Notes under the pieces: generated by a model | What the model saw: only the letters and a program-made list of their open reading frames with translations | Told to the model about the DNA's origin: nothing | The model's database searches: none | Shown here: one piece after another, positions 35,003 through 43,661 of the stretch | How the letters are laid out: each line of letters starts with the position of its first letter | Numbering within the stretch: position 1 is the first letter of the stretch | NCBI GenBank assembly: GCA_020054205.1 | Contig: JAGVLS010000035.1 | Coordinates: forward strand, 55,403-119,402 | DNA: 64,000 bases | Direction of reading: 5' to 3' | Source: Candidatus Obscuribacterales bacterium | GTDB taxonomy: Bacteria > Cyanobacteriota > Vampirovibrionia > Obscuribacterales > Obscuribacteraceae | Made by a program: the position numbers and the translations under genes

Positions 35003-35068
35003 CTGCCTGCATCACCTAATCGTCTTTAGGCAGGGATTTCGTCCTCCTTGCCTGCCTTTCTTTTCGAT
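35003..35068 (+). promoter_or_regulatory. Mutually exclusive hairpins (attenuator-like leader)
   Basis: AGGCAGG at 35028-35034 can pair either upstream with CTGCCT (35003-35008) or downstream with CCTGCCT (35051-35057). The second pairing is followed by TTCTTTTC and looks like a weak terminator; the first would prevent it. This is the classical attenuator layout ahead of the gene at 35087. Confidence 0.45.
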
Positions 35069-35086
35069 TTCGTTGGAGATTTTGAT

Positions 35087-35629
35087 ATGTCGAAAACAAC
35101 TCCATTACACGTTGCTGTCCATCTGAGACAGCTCAAAGGTTCACTCAAAATGAACCCAAGAGCAGTTGAAGATGTTTCTTTTGGAGAAGAGCATTCTTCA
35201 ATAAACAGAGGCGTCATCTCAGACGCAACCGACCCAACGAGGGTCTACACAGCCGCCAATCACGGCATCTCTCCAGCATACCACCAGGAAGAAGATGCCA
35301 ACGACATCTCCGCTCTGACGGCTAAGCTGCTCGACCTTGCTTGTGGCTCGGATTGCATAGTTCAGCATCAAACACCACGGTTGACGCGACGCAAAGATGA
35401 AGATTGCCACACGCCGCGCTTACATTTTCTCGACACGTCAACCGAGTTTGAGTCCTGTGGCGACATCGTGTTTCAAGAGATCAGCTACTACGTTCGGGAG
35501 ATCGGAAAATCCCAAACTTCCATCTGCTTTATCCCAGTCGGCTTCTTGGACGACGAAGGAAAACTGATCCTTTTACCGCCGAACATCTACCAGGCTCTTA
35601 CGACAGCAGTAATTACCTGCTACAAGTAG
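35087..35629 (+). CDS. Hypothetical protein, 180 aa
   Basis: Start after GTTGGAGATTTTGAT. A Lys/His-rich start (TTPLHVAVHLRQLKGSLKMN), a central LLDLACGSDCIVQHQTP, and strands near the C-terminus (TSICFIPVGFLDDEG). Not recognised. Confidence 0.55.
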   Translation: MSKTTPLHVAVHLRQLKGSLKMNPRAVEDVSFGEEHSSINRGVISDATDPTRVYTAANHGISPAYHQEEDANDISALTAKLLDLACGSDCIVQHQTPRLTRRKDEDCHTPRLHFLDTSTEFESCGDIVFQEISYYVREIGKSQTSICFIPVGFLDDEGKLILLPPNIYQALTTAVITCYK

Positions 35630-35670
35630 GGCTCAAACGTTGGATCTGGATCGGCTGCTTTTGTTCCCCT

Positions 35671-35707
35671 CTAACCAGTGTGCTCGCGGCAGCAGCACAC
35701 TGGTTAG
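35671..35707. other. 14 bp hairpin
   Basis: CTAACCAGTGTGCT pairs exactly with AGCACACTGGTTAG (loop CGCGGCAGC). It lies between two genes and has no T-tract. Confidence 0.65.
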
Positions 35708-35744
35708 TATTTCAACATGCTGCCAAAGAAAGAAGGACAAAAAC

Positions 35745-36119
35745 ATGTTCATCAACGCCTTTTCTCTTGTCGTTGAAAAACACGACATTGTCGTCACTTC
35801 CATCGACGACAACGGCAAGCGGACGGAAGTGCTTCGCATCCGTCCGTATGAGGACAATTTGCCAAACTTCAATTACAAGGAAGTGCTGACGGCGGCGATT
35901 CTCAGGCTAGCAAATTTAGCCTGGGAAGGACCAGCAAACGTCGTCTGGTATGTCCGGGTCAATTCCGACTACCAGCCGGCGGCGTTCGCCTTTGCCATCG
36001 CAGCACTGCCAGCTACCGTAGCCGTCTACGATCACGCTCTCGATAAGTACGTGGTTGTTGCCACCGAGAGTGAGGAGTACAATCTCGGCGAGGTCACCGA
36101 GATGCCGCCTCAGACGTAA
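35745..36119 (+). CDS. Small hypothetical protein, 124 aa
   Basis: Beta-rich, soluble (FSLVVEKHDIVVTSIDDNGK; AAFAFAIAALPATVAVYD). AGAAGGACAAAAAC precedes ATG. Not recognised. Confidence 0.55.
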   Translation: MFINAFSLVVEKHDIVVTSIDDNGKRTEVLRIRPYEDNLPNFNYKEVLTAAILRLANLAWEGPANVVWYVRVNSDYQPAAFAFAIAALPATVAVYDHALDKYVVVATESEEYNLGEVTEMPPQT

Positions 36120-36140
36120 CTGAACGTCCAAATTTGCAGG

Positions 36141-36224
36141 AACCCTACTTCATAGGTGAAGTGTTGAGTGATCATCTATGGCGATGGTCATCGCAACAGG
36201 CAGGTTCAACTCCTGCCCGGGGTT
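36141..36224 (+). ncRNA. tRNA-like element C
   Basis: Acceptor-like AACCCT/GGGGTT (6 bp), D-arm CTTC-ATAGGT-GAAG, one long composite arm (TGTTG/CAACA outside, GATCATC/GATGGTC inside, 36162-36198), and a perfect T-arm GGCAGG-TTCAACT-CCTGCC. The anticodon and variable arms of a tRNA appear merged. It stands just upstream of the isochorismatase-like gene. Confidence 0.5.
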
Positions 36225-36273
36225 TTTCATCTGAACACATATAACAAACTCAATATAAGCAAGGAGCAAAACA

Positions 36274-36762
36274 ATGATTGCTTTCAATCATTCGCTTCCA
36301 ACCTTGGTTGTGATCGACATGCAACCAGGTTTTCGCGCAGCAAACGACAAAGCAACAATTGCCGCCGTCAAGCGCGAAATATTGGCCGCTGTCGATGACA
36401 ATTGTCCAATTGTTATTGTTGAATTTTACGGACCGGCGCCAAATGACAAATTTGGCGATACGCACGATGAGCTCATGCAAGCACTCGCAGATTACAGCCG
36501 CGCAGCAAGAGTAATAAAAGCAAGCACGGGCGGTGGTGAAGCTGTACGTAACACTTGCCATCAAAACCAATTTGGTACTTCTTTGTTCCGTGTTTGTGGT
36601 GTCAACACTGCTGCTTGTGTAGCCCATACCGGCGACGAGTTGCGCGAAATCTTTTACGAATGCCATGTCGAAGTGGCTGCAGATGCATGCAATGACTACG
36701 ACGGCTACACGGCTCAAGAAGTCTTCAACGGCTTAGAACGTGTGCACATTTGCGTGACGTGA
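36274..36762 (+). CDS. Isochorismatase-family cysteine hydrolase
   Basis: 162 aa. Catalytic triad in place: Asp in LVVIDMQPGF, Lys in RVIKAST, Cys in CGVNTAACV. The family includes nicotinamidase and similar amidases; substrate not identifiable here. AGCAAGGAGCAAAACA precedes ATG. It follows tRNA-like element C by about 50 bases. Confidence 0.8.
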   Translation: MIAFNHSLPTLVVIDMQPGFRAANDKATIAAVKREILAAVDDNCPIVIVEFYGPAPNDKFGDTHDELMQALADYSRAARVIKASTGGGEAVRNTCHQNQFGTSLFRVCGVNTAACVAHTGDELREIFYECHVEVAADACNDYDGYTAQEVFNGLERVHICVT

Positions 36763-36801
36763 CTAGAACGAAAACAAAACCTCCCATTAAGGAGATTGAC
36801 C

Positions 36802-38802
36802 ATGTCCGTTCAACAGCAACAAGAAGCCCTCCCGGTCGCGGCCTACAAAGGTGAGATCATGGCTTGCCAAAGCCCGTATATCATCATTCAGGCTGATACT
36901 GGCAGCGGCAAATCGACCAAGATCATGTGCTGGTTATTAGAACGCGGCTACCGTGTTCTGTCCGCGCAGCCGCTGGTCGAGACCGTCATTGGTCTAGCCG
37001 AATACGTCGCCTCATTAGAAGGCTGCGAGGTCGGCACCAAAGTCGGTTATCGCACCGGCGAAGAGAAACTGAGCAGCCGTGACACTCGTCTCATGTACTG
37101 CACGACGGAGCTGGCTTTGATCCGAGATCTCTTCGGACACAATGGCCAATTCGACGTGCTCGTCATTGACGAGTTTCACGAAGGAAAAATCGACCAGCAC
37201 ACGCTAGAGGCGTGGGCTTGGAAGCAGATAGAAGACGGCACGGCTCCTTTCAAGCACGTGTTGGTCATGTCTGCCACCATCGACGCAGAAAAGATCTCGC
37301 AAGCGCGAGGCAATGCGCCGGTGTTCACCATTCCCGGTCGACAGTTTGAAATTGAAGACCGAGCACCTCTGAGCACTATGGCAGCAGACATCACCAGTTA
37401 TGTCCATGAAGGATGTGACGTGTTGGTGTTTGTGCCAGGTAAAAAGGAGATTGATGAGTGCTTGGAAGCAATCGGTCATCTCGACGCAGAGTTGATTCCA
37501 TTTCATGGACAGCTTTCTCGCGCCGAGAAAAACCGGGCGTATGAATTCTCTCAGCGCCCGAGAGTGATTGTGTCAACCAACGCTCTGGAAACAGGGCGAA
37601 CTCTTTTGCCATCGCCGGGACGTAAACTGGCGGTGGTGGACAGCGGCGAAGAGCGTTTGATCGAGCTTGACGGCTCGGTCGAGACGCTGGTTACGCGACC
37701 AATTGCTAAGTCGCGTGGCAAACAACGTCGGGGTCGCACTGGTCGAGTTGGAATAGGATATTACACCGACCGCTGTGAAGTGGCATACGATGCGCGTCCG
37801 GATTTCCCAATTCCGGACATCCAGCGTATGAATCTCGACAAGACCGTCCTGCGTTTGGCCATGGTTGGCTTGGACGCAGAAGAACTGCCTTTCATTGCGC
37901 TGCCACCGGAAGGTTCGATTCACCAAGCAAAGGTGAATCTGAAGGCGCACGGCTGTCTCTCCGCTGATGGCAAGATCACGGAATTCGGCAAGAAAGTGGT
38001 GCGCTTGCCACTGACGCCGGAGTACGGGGTCATGGTGCTCAAAGCTGCAGAACTTGGTGTCACGGATGATGTTGTCACCATTGCCGCCATCATGGGAGCA
38101 GACGGCATTACCAAGCGCAAGAGTATTGCTTGGTATAGGATCGTGAATGAAGAAATGGGCGAAATGGAAAGCGAATGCGACCTGCTCGCTCAGCTAGTTG
38201 TCTTCAACTATGTCCGCCGGCTGCACTTAAAGCGGGAGGACATGGAAGCTCAAGGCGTCAATCCGAATGCTTTCTTCAAGGCCTTGCGTCAGCGGCAAAC
38301 AATTGTGGATGCGTTGCGTAACAGCAAAATCCGCTTTGGCTCCACTGGTAACAGGCAAGACATCATAAAGGCCATTTGTGCCGGCATGATGAACAATGTC
38401 TTTTGCAACAGGTACGGTGGTTATGTCGGCAGCAACGGTCAAACCCGGCAGCTGTCGAAAGAATCGATCGTGCGCGGTGCTCAAATCATTGTTGGAAAGC
38501 CAATCGGTGTCCCTGGGAAAAACAGATGGGGTAGCGAGATTACTATTCCGCTCGTTAGCTTAGCCACTCAGGTAACAGCTGACTTGCTTGTGGAAGTAGC
38601 TCCGCATCTTATCCGTGTTGAACAGGGTGACTGCCCACGGTTTAATGTCGAGCGTGACTGCATCGAGTCGATCCAGCGTGTTTACTTTGCTGACCAACTG
38701 GTGAGCGAAGGATACGCTGACGACCCGGAACACCCGGAAGCAGCACAGCTTTTAGCCACTTTCGTGGCGACACAGCTGTGCCAAGCCGCCGGCGTCGCGT
38801 AA
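36802..38802 (+). CDS. DEAH-type helicase with DEFH box (HrpB/DHX-like)
   Basis: 666 aa. Superfamily 2 motifs in order: I ADTGSGKST, II DEFHE (variant of DEAH), III SAT, IV LVFVPGKKEI, V STNALETGRTL, VI RGKQRRGRTGR. A ratchet/HA2-like helical part follows (LRLAMVGLDAEELPFIALPP and on). Such enzymes move 3'-5' on RNA using NTP. The C-terminal extension typical of HrpB is missing here; the next gene may supply it. TTAAGGAGATTGACC precedes ATG. Confidence 0.82.
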   Translation: MSVQQQQEALPVAAYKGEIMACQSPYIIIQADTGSGKSTKIMCWLLERGYRVLSAQPLVETVIGLAEYVASLEGCEVGTKVGYRTGEEKLSSRDTRLMYCTTELALIRDLFGHNGQFDVLVIDEFHEGKIDQHTLEAWAWKQIEDGTAPFKHVLVMSATIDAEKISQARGNAPVFTIPGRQFEIEDRAPLSTMAADITSYVHEGCDVLVFVPGKKEIDECLEAIGHLDAELIPFHGQLSRAEKNRAYEFSQRPRVIVSTNALETGRTLLPSPGRKLAVVDSGEERLIELDGSVETLVTRPIAKSRGKQRRGRTGRVGIGYYTDRCEVAYDARPDFPIPDIQRMNLDKTVLRLAMVGLDAEELPFIALPPEGSIHQAKVNLKAHGCLSADGKITEFGKKVVRLPLTPEYGVMVLKAAELGVTDDVVTIAAIMGADGITKRKSIAWYRIVNEEMGEMESECDLLAQLVVFNYVRRLHLKREDMEAQGVNPNAFFKALRQRQTIVDALRNSKIRFGSTGNRQDIIKAICAGMMNNVFCNRYGGYVGSNGQTRQLSKESIVRGAQIIVGKPIGVPGKNRWGSEITIPLVSLATQVTADLLVEVAPHLIRVEQGDCPRFNVERDCIESIQRVYFADQLVSEGYADDPEHPEAAQLLATFVATQLCQAAGVA

Positions 38803-38823
38803 GACGTTTGTCATGACAAATAG

Positions 38824-38879
38824 GCAGACACTAGTAGGAAGTACCTGAAAGTACAACTTGCTAGTGTCTGCTTGTTTTT
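38824..38879 (+). terminator. Hairpin terminator after the helicase
   Basis: GCAGACACTAG pairs with CTAGTGTCTGC (11 bp); inside, GTAC-CTGAAA-GTAC forms a second hairpin. TTGTTTTTA follows. Confidence 0.75.
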
Positions 38880-38932
38880 ACAACAACAAACAGCAGGACT
38901 CACACACTGCTGACTAACAGGAGTTGACTGAC

Positions 38933-40375
38933 ATGGCAATTCTTTTGGAAAAGCTTTCAGCAGTTGCTGAGGCTGGACACGCATTACTGCGTCGCGCTCG
39001 TGAGCTTAATGAGCGTGTTGGCAGAAGAGTGTTTCCGCAAAGCATCGAAGAAGTTGCTTGCATTTTGCTGGCACAGCTCAAGGGTGCACGTCGCGGAGCT
39101 GAGATCGCCGATAGTGCCCAGCTCATGCTGCCGCCACTCGATGAACATCTCGTTTTGCAAGTGCTTGCTGAAGCACCGGACGAGATTGAAATCGGCGGCG
39201 AACAAATTCCGGTCCAATATATAGGATCGGGGTCGACAGAACGCGCTCGTCCACAGGTGAGGATTCAGTACACACCGGAGCAAGCTGCTGCCGGCGCGTA
39301 TCTCAATCTGCCTGATGGCGGCGTCGTTCTGCCTGACGGCACACCAGTTGAATTGGTTGTCTATTACAACGGCAACCTGTACGACTGGACATCGGGCACC
39401 AATGTCCCACTGTTGAAACAATCTGTGGGACAAAAGCTTAACGCTCTGAAGTGGGACGCTTTCAAGCGTGCCCACAACCAAGATGTCACCCTACCAGATC
39501 CCAATAAGCCCGACTCTGTTGTTGCAGACATTGTCGAGCTGGCTGGCGATCACGGTGTTACCGGTCCTGTGTTCGGCACTGTCGAAGCTGTTGGTTGCTA
39601 CAGACCTTACTTTCAGGTGCTGTGGTTTACTGACAGAAGCAATGCCGAAGCTGCTCGTGAAGCTGCCATCAGCAAGCTTGCCGAGTACAAGGAAGAGATA
39701 AAGAGAATGGAATCTCGTCTGGCTGCTGCCAGAACCCCGTCCTACCAGTCGAGTTCGCTCGGGTTAAATCCCTACAGCGTCCGTTCAACTGGTCTCGGAC
39801 GGTCGCCATCTCGTTCTACCGGATATGGATATTCGGCAGTTTCATCAATGCGGCGCATGCGTTGGGGAAAGAAAGGCCCTGGCGCAGACGCACCCAGCAC
39901 TAAGTTCAAAGCAGCCCAAGCTCGCATGCTTGAGCTTGCTGAGGACAAAGATGTGCAGGACGCCGGGCTGCTCAGTACTAAGCTGAAAATGCTTGGCGCG
40001 CAGGCTCGTCCGAAGGGAGAAGATGCCCTGAAGAAATGGCTCGATGACAACATGAATGTGTTGGACAGAGCCGAAACTGTCGTCGAAGAAAAACGACACG
40101 AGCGTCAGTTGGCTGAAATGCAGCCCAAGCTTGTTGCCCTTACCGAACGATTAATCGAATCGGATGGAAGCAACGAACAAGCACTGCAAGATGCTAGCAA
40201 TATGCTCGAGCGTGTCGAACAGCTGATTCAAGAAGGAAAATCAGCTGCCTCCAGTGATACCACCGAGTCCCAGGACGAGGACGAAAGTGATAATGCAAGC
40301 AAAATCGATGAGGCTTATGGGCTCATGTCCGAGCTCGAAGCTCTGGTCGACGCTGCCTGCAATAGTGCCAATTAG
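38933..40375 (+). CDS. Helicase-adjacent protein with disordered Ser/Gly-rich linker
   Basis: 480 aa. Residues ~80-130 include APDEIEIGGEQIPVQYIG with PQVRIQYTP, distantly recalling the beta-barrel region after the HA2 domain of HrpB-type helicases. Then a coiled-coil piece (LAEYKEEIKRMESRLAAA), a Ser/Gly/Tyr-rich disordered stretch, and a long Gln/Glu-rich helical end. It directly follows the helicase and may act with it; this is inference. AACAGGAGTTGACTGAC precedes ATG. Confidence 0.5.
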   Translation: MAILLEKLSAVAEAGHALLRRARELNERVGRRVFPQSIEEVACILLAQLKGARRGAEIADSAQLMLPPLDEHLVLQVLAEAPDEIEIGGEQIPVQYIGSGSTERARPQVRIQYTPEQAAAGAYLNLPDGGVVLPDGTPVELVVYYNGNLYDWTSGTNVPLLKQSVGQKLNALKWDAFKRAHNQDVTLPDPNKPDSVVADIVELAGDHGVTGPVFGTVEAVGCYRPYFQVLWFTDRSNAEAAREAAISKLAEYKEEIKRMESRLAAARTPSYQSSSLGLNPYSVRSTGLGRSPSRSTGYGYSAVSSMRRMRWGKKGPGADAPSTKFKAAQARMLELAEDKDVQDAGLLSTKLKMLGAQARPKGEDALKKWLDDNMNVLDRAETVVEEKRHERQLAEMQPKLVALTERLIESDGSNEQALQDASNMLERVEQLIQEGKSAASSDTTESQDEDESDNASKIDEAYGLMSELEALVDAACNSAN

Positions 40376-40421
40376 TTTAGTTCTCTCAGAACTCTAGCTA
40401 ATTGGCACAATCTCGATGACG

Positions 40422-40484
40422 TGAAACACAGGGGATATCTGAGCAATCCTAAATAAGGAAAGCAAAGCGTCCCCTTGTGTTTCA
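40422..40484. other. Long stem with inner hairpin
   Basis: TGAAACACAGGGGA pairs with TCCCCTTGTGTTTCA (one bulge), enclosing a loop with TCCT-AAATA-AGGA. No T-tract of note. It lies between the helicase-adjacent gene and the first DG-PDG membrane gene, and could be a structured leader. Confidence 0.5.
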
Positions 40485-40566
40485 TTTCATTTCGTACGTG
40501 CATTCGTTTTGCGTTTACAAACACCGCTGTTTACAGCGAACACAAATGTGTAACAGGAGAATAACC

Positions 40567-41232
40567 ATGTTACCAATTTCATTCCGTTTCCCCCGCATGC
40601 CGAGCCGCCCGTCACTGTACGTCTTAGGCACGACAATCATCACGCTCGTGCTTTGGTTCACCGGCATCTGGACAACGCCGGTCGATATCGTCTTTGGTGT
40701 TGTGAGCTGGACCTTCAGCACCACGTTCGCCATCGTCGGCTGGGCGTTCAACACATTCCGCAATTGGTCGACAACAATAATTGCGGCATGCGCCGTTTAC
40801 CTCGTGTTCTTCTTGCGCTCATTTGTTACCTCGCTCACTTCTGGGCTGAGGCAATTGAATGATATGCGCGAAGGATATGGGCGTGGACCTGGATACGGCA
40901 ACGGTAATACAAGACCGAGCCAGGTCTACAATCAAGGTCAATGGTCTTCATCGGCGGCAACGACAGGATCAGAGGAGAACGACGGGTACGAATACACAAG
41001 TCCCGACGATCGTGCACCTGTTACTTTTCGAAAGCCTGTGTCCTCAGGAAATATTCGTCCAAGTTTGCGGTCAATTCCCATTACAACCACGGACGAATAC
41101 GGCAACACGCTGCACACTTACAATGACGGTTTTAAGATTGTCTTCACCCCCGATGGTGACTTTGTTTTTCCCTTCGACACAAAAGGGAATTCCAAAAGCC
41201 ATGGGGAAGAACCAGAACCACAATCTTCGTAG
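40567..41232 (+). CDS. DG-PDG membrane protein 1
   Basis: 221 aa. Two or three N-terminal helices (about 18-38, 44-60, 73-92), a Gly/Asn/Ser-rich disordered linker, and a C-terminal motif GNTLHTYNDG-FKIVFTPDGD. The same ending recurs in the proteins at 42363 and 43662. AACAGGAGAATAACC precedes ATG. No family recognised; a membrane-anchored protein with an exposed tail is likely. Confidence 0.6.
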   Translation: MLPISFRFPRMPSRPSLYVLGTTIITLVLWFTGIWTTPVDIVFGVVSWTFSTTFAIVGWAFNTFRNWSTTIIAACAVYLVFFLRSFVTSLTSGLRQLNDMREGYGRGPGYGNGNTRPSQVYNQGQWSSSAATTGSEENDGYEYTSPDDRAPVTFRKPVSSGNIRPSLRSIPITTTDEYGNTLHTYNDGFKIVFTPDGDFVFPFDTKGNSKSHGEEPEPQSS

Positions 41233-41286
41233 GTCAGGGGCAAACAGCGTAAGACAATCAGTTCAAAAGGTTTAAAGGACATCACC

Positions 41287-41748
41287 ATGAACACAAGCGA
41301 CGCAAAACCGAGAATGTTTTTTTTGTCAATCTCCGAGACGCTCAATCGTCTCAAGTCCACCATGCAGTGTCAAAGCAGGGGGATAAAACTGCCTGCTAAC
41401 GCCATCGAGGATGGCGACCTGGACATGGGACTCTTTTTCCTGGCTTGCACCAGAAAATGGATTGACTACTTTCGTGGTCGCTCAGAAGCCCATGCCAAAC
41501 TCGCCGACGCCATGCTCAAAGCCGAGCAAGAAGAACGTATTTGCTGGGCCAACAACGGCGGCGATAGCTCGTCCGGACTGGGCTATCTAACCTGGGATAT
41601 GCTCAGCGAATTTCTGAGCCGCCTTGGTTACAAGAAGCTTCATTTCTACAAAGCTGACGGCTATGTCCCTTACTCACAAGTAGAGGCAGCCTGCCGGATT
41701 GGTGGAAGAAACCGAAACAAATTCATTTTTGTCCACCGGACAGAATGA
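41287..41748 (+). CDS. Hypothetical protein, 153 aa
   Basis: Soluble, helical, with LAKADAMLKAEQEE-like amphipathic helices (actual text KLADAMLKAEQEERICW) and a Tyr/Lys-rich end. TTTAAAGGACATCACC precedes ATG. Not recognised. Confidence 0.5.
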   Translation: MNTSDAKPRMFFLSISETLNRLKSTMQCQSRGIKLPANAIEDGDLDMGLFFLACTRKWIDYFRGRSEAHAKLADAMLKAEQEERICWANNGGDSSSGLGYLTWDMLSEFLSRLGYKKLHFYKADGYVPYSQVEAACRIGGRNRNKFIFVHRTE

Positions 41749-41772
41749 ATGACTAGCAAGAGCGGATCCATC

Positions 41773-41821
41773 CATCTCATGCGTGGCACTAGCTGCTCGC
41801 TGCAGCACCACGCATGAGATG
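41773..41821. other. 14 bp hairpin
   Basis: CATCTCATGCGTGG pairs exactly with CCACGCATGAGATG, just before the ribosome binding site of the next gene. Confidence 0.65.
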
Positions 41822-41839
41822 CAACCAAAAGGAAGTTCT

Positions 41840-42109
41840 ATGTGTCAGACCAATACGCAATCCGATGTCAATCCAGATTTGCAGTTCAGCGAAGCCGAAC
41901 TGGATCTCGTCGTTGCTGCGCTCAACTTCGCGCATCAACAGCGCCGAAGGTTCCAGTTGGATTTGGTGCAACAAGGGCACCAAGACACGGCTGAATCCGC
42001 CAGCAACGATGCGCTGGACCAGCTACGCATCAAAATGACCACAGCGTATCATCTGGCTATGGAGGGCAACCTGGTCTTTGTGTCAGTTGACCTCCATGAC
42101 CATGCATGA
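41840..42109 (+). CDS. Small helical protein, 89 aa
   Basis: Soluble (EAELDLVVAALNFAHQQRRR; LDQLRIKMTTAYHLAM). AAAAGGAAGTTCT precedes ATG. Not recognised. Confidence 0.5.
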   Translation: MCQTNTQSDVNPDLQFSEAELDLVVAALNFAHQQRRRFQLDLVQQGHQDTAESASNDALDQLRIKMTTAYHLAMEGNLVFVSVDLHDHA

Positions 42110-42164
42110 TCAATAACCAACCCAAGCAGAAAGAAACGAGTAAAGTATTGCTTACTCATCATCT

Positions 42165-42216
42165 CAGCAGAGCATGCCGTCGCCGACAAAGCTGCGACAT
42201 GCTCTGCTGTTTTCTT
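42165..42216 (+). terminator. 12 bp hairpin terminator
   Basis: CAGCAGAGCATG pairs with CATGCTCTGCTG, followed by TTTTCTTG. A GAGTAA/TTACTC hairpin precedes it at 42138-42157 and GATCTCGT/ACGAGATC follows near 42247-42265. Confidence 0.65.
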
Positions 42217-42362
42217 GTTTTTCTTGTCACCACTTCCAACACCTCACCAGACATGATCTCGTCAAACGAGATCTCTGAGATCTACAGGTTAGCAATTCCC
42301 TAACTAAAAGCACACAAAGCGAATTTCTAACCCATAGATCTCAAACAAAAGGAACAAAAGCC

Positions 42363-43067
42363 ATGACCATGACAAACATCCTCTATCGATTGGCAGCTGC
42401 CTTTTCCACCTGGGTGATTTTTACCATGTCAGTTCTTGGTGTTCTTGCACTCGTCGGCGTTGCCGGTGCCGATGAATTGCTGCAATTTCTCACCGAGAAA
42501 ACAACGGCAATTGCCCTCTATGCCGCCGCTGGCTTTCACCAAATTGCCGGGGACATCACAGCCATTGGTGTCATCGTCTTGATTTACTTGCAATGGTTCA
42601 AAGTCAACCAGAAGATGCAAGCAAGTGAACAAGCAAAAGACAATCCGTATACCCATCCATATCCGTATCCAGAAGATCCACATCTAGGATACGACGCTTA
42701 TGGCGATGGCGCAGGAAATGGCATCCCACTCAATTTGCAGCCACCACTTGTCGGATACGCTGCAACATATGTCCCATACACAATGCCACCTGACTATGGA
42801 GAATATCAACATTCAGGTTGCAACGACTGGGATGATGAGTTTGAATTTGCAGAAGGCTATGACGGCTACATGCAAGAAGAAGACATGTATTCGCCGCATG
42901 CTCAGGCGCATGCGTTAGGAATACGTTACGATGCACAAGGCAATCGCATTGTAGCTCCTCCCAGTTTTTGCCAAGCGGACACGTTTGGCTATGTCGTTCA
43001 CACATATCCTGATGGCTCAGTTTGTACTTTCGGGCCAGACGGAAACATCATCGAAATAGACCCGTGA
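42363..43067 (+). CDS. DG-PDG membrane protein 2
   Basis: 234 aa. Two helices (about 10-38 and 57-80), a Tyr/Pro/Asp-rich linker (YTHPYPYPEDPHLGYD), acidic stretches, and the C-terminal motif YVVHTYPDGSVCTFGPDGN. Helix-linker-motif layout as in the protein at 40567. AAAAGGAACAAAAGCC precedes ATG (a second ATG two codons on is also possible). Confidence 0.6.
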   Translation: MTMTNILYRLAAAFSTWVIFTMSVLGVLALVGVAGADELLQFLTEKTTAIALYAAAGFHQIAGDITAIGVIVLIYLQWFKVNQKMQASEQAKDNPYTHPYPYPEDPHLGYDAYGDGAGNGIPLNLQPPLVGYAATYVPYTMPPDYGEYQHSGCNDWDDEFEFAEGYDGYMQEEDMYSPHAQAHALGIRYDAQGNRIVAPPSFCQADTFGYVVHTYPDGSVCTFGPDGNIIEIDP

Positions 43068-43081
43068 CAAGGACAAATCAC

Positions 43082-43643
43082 ATGAAACAACCAAGACCAC
43101 CCATATTCGTCGATGTAGACGAAACGTTGGTTCAGACAGGAAGACTTGAACCAGCAAGTGGAAACAGTCACTGCCCTCGATGGTCAGCGCTACGAGACTA
43201 TATTACGTCCTAGTGCTCGGCCGTTTTTGGAGGCACTGCAATTACTGGGAGATGTCTCCGTTCTCACCAGCGGTCGCACCAGTTTTCAGACGATTGTTTT
43301 GTGCAAACACGGCATCGATCATTTGACTGGTGAGATTTATGGATTTGACCGGGGACTTCTCATTCCTGAACGTTGGCTTTTAGTGGATGATCTCAAGATC
43401 AATGCGGTTGATCTCAAACTTACTGATGAGGGAATCATTCACAAAGTGAAACGTTTAGGAGTAGAGATCTCTCCTGACTACAGATCAGCAAATGCGGACG
43501 TTTGCGCCGCAGCAATAGCTGATTTTGCCAGTCGTGTCATTCCACATCTCGTTAGTTGTAAGCCTTTTTATGGTTTCGAAGACAAAGAGCCGCTGACAAA
43601 TCTCATTGCTGAAATCGAAGAGAAATTGAAAGCGCTGAAATAA
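43082..43643 (+). pseudogene. HAD phosphatase (FCP/SCP-like) split by a +1 frameshift
   Basis: MKQPRPPIFVDVDETLVQTG (ATG 43082) gives HAD motif I (DxDxT). The rest of the protein, from about 43146, is in the next frame and carries motif II VLTSGRTS and motif III WLLVDDLKIN. The first frame stops at 43211-43213. So one +1 step joins two halves of a single HAD domain. Near the junction, AGGA-AGA-CTT resembles the spacing of the prfB frameshift site, but there is no stop codon there. It may be a broken gene, an error, or programmed. Confidence 0.6.
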
Positions 43644-43661
43644 ACCCAAGGAGATCTACAC

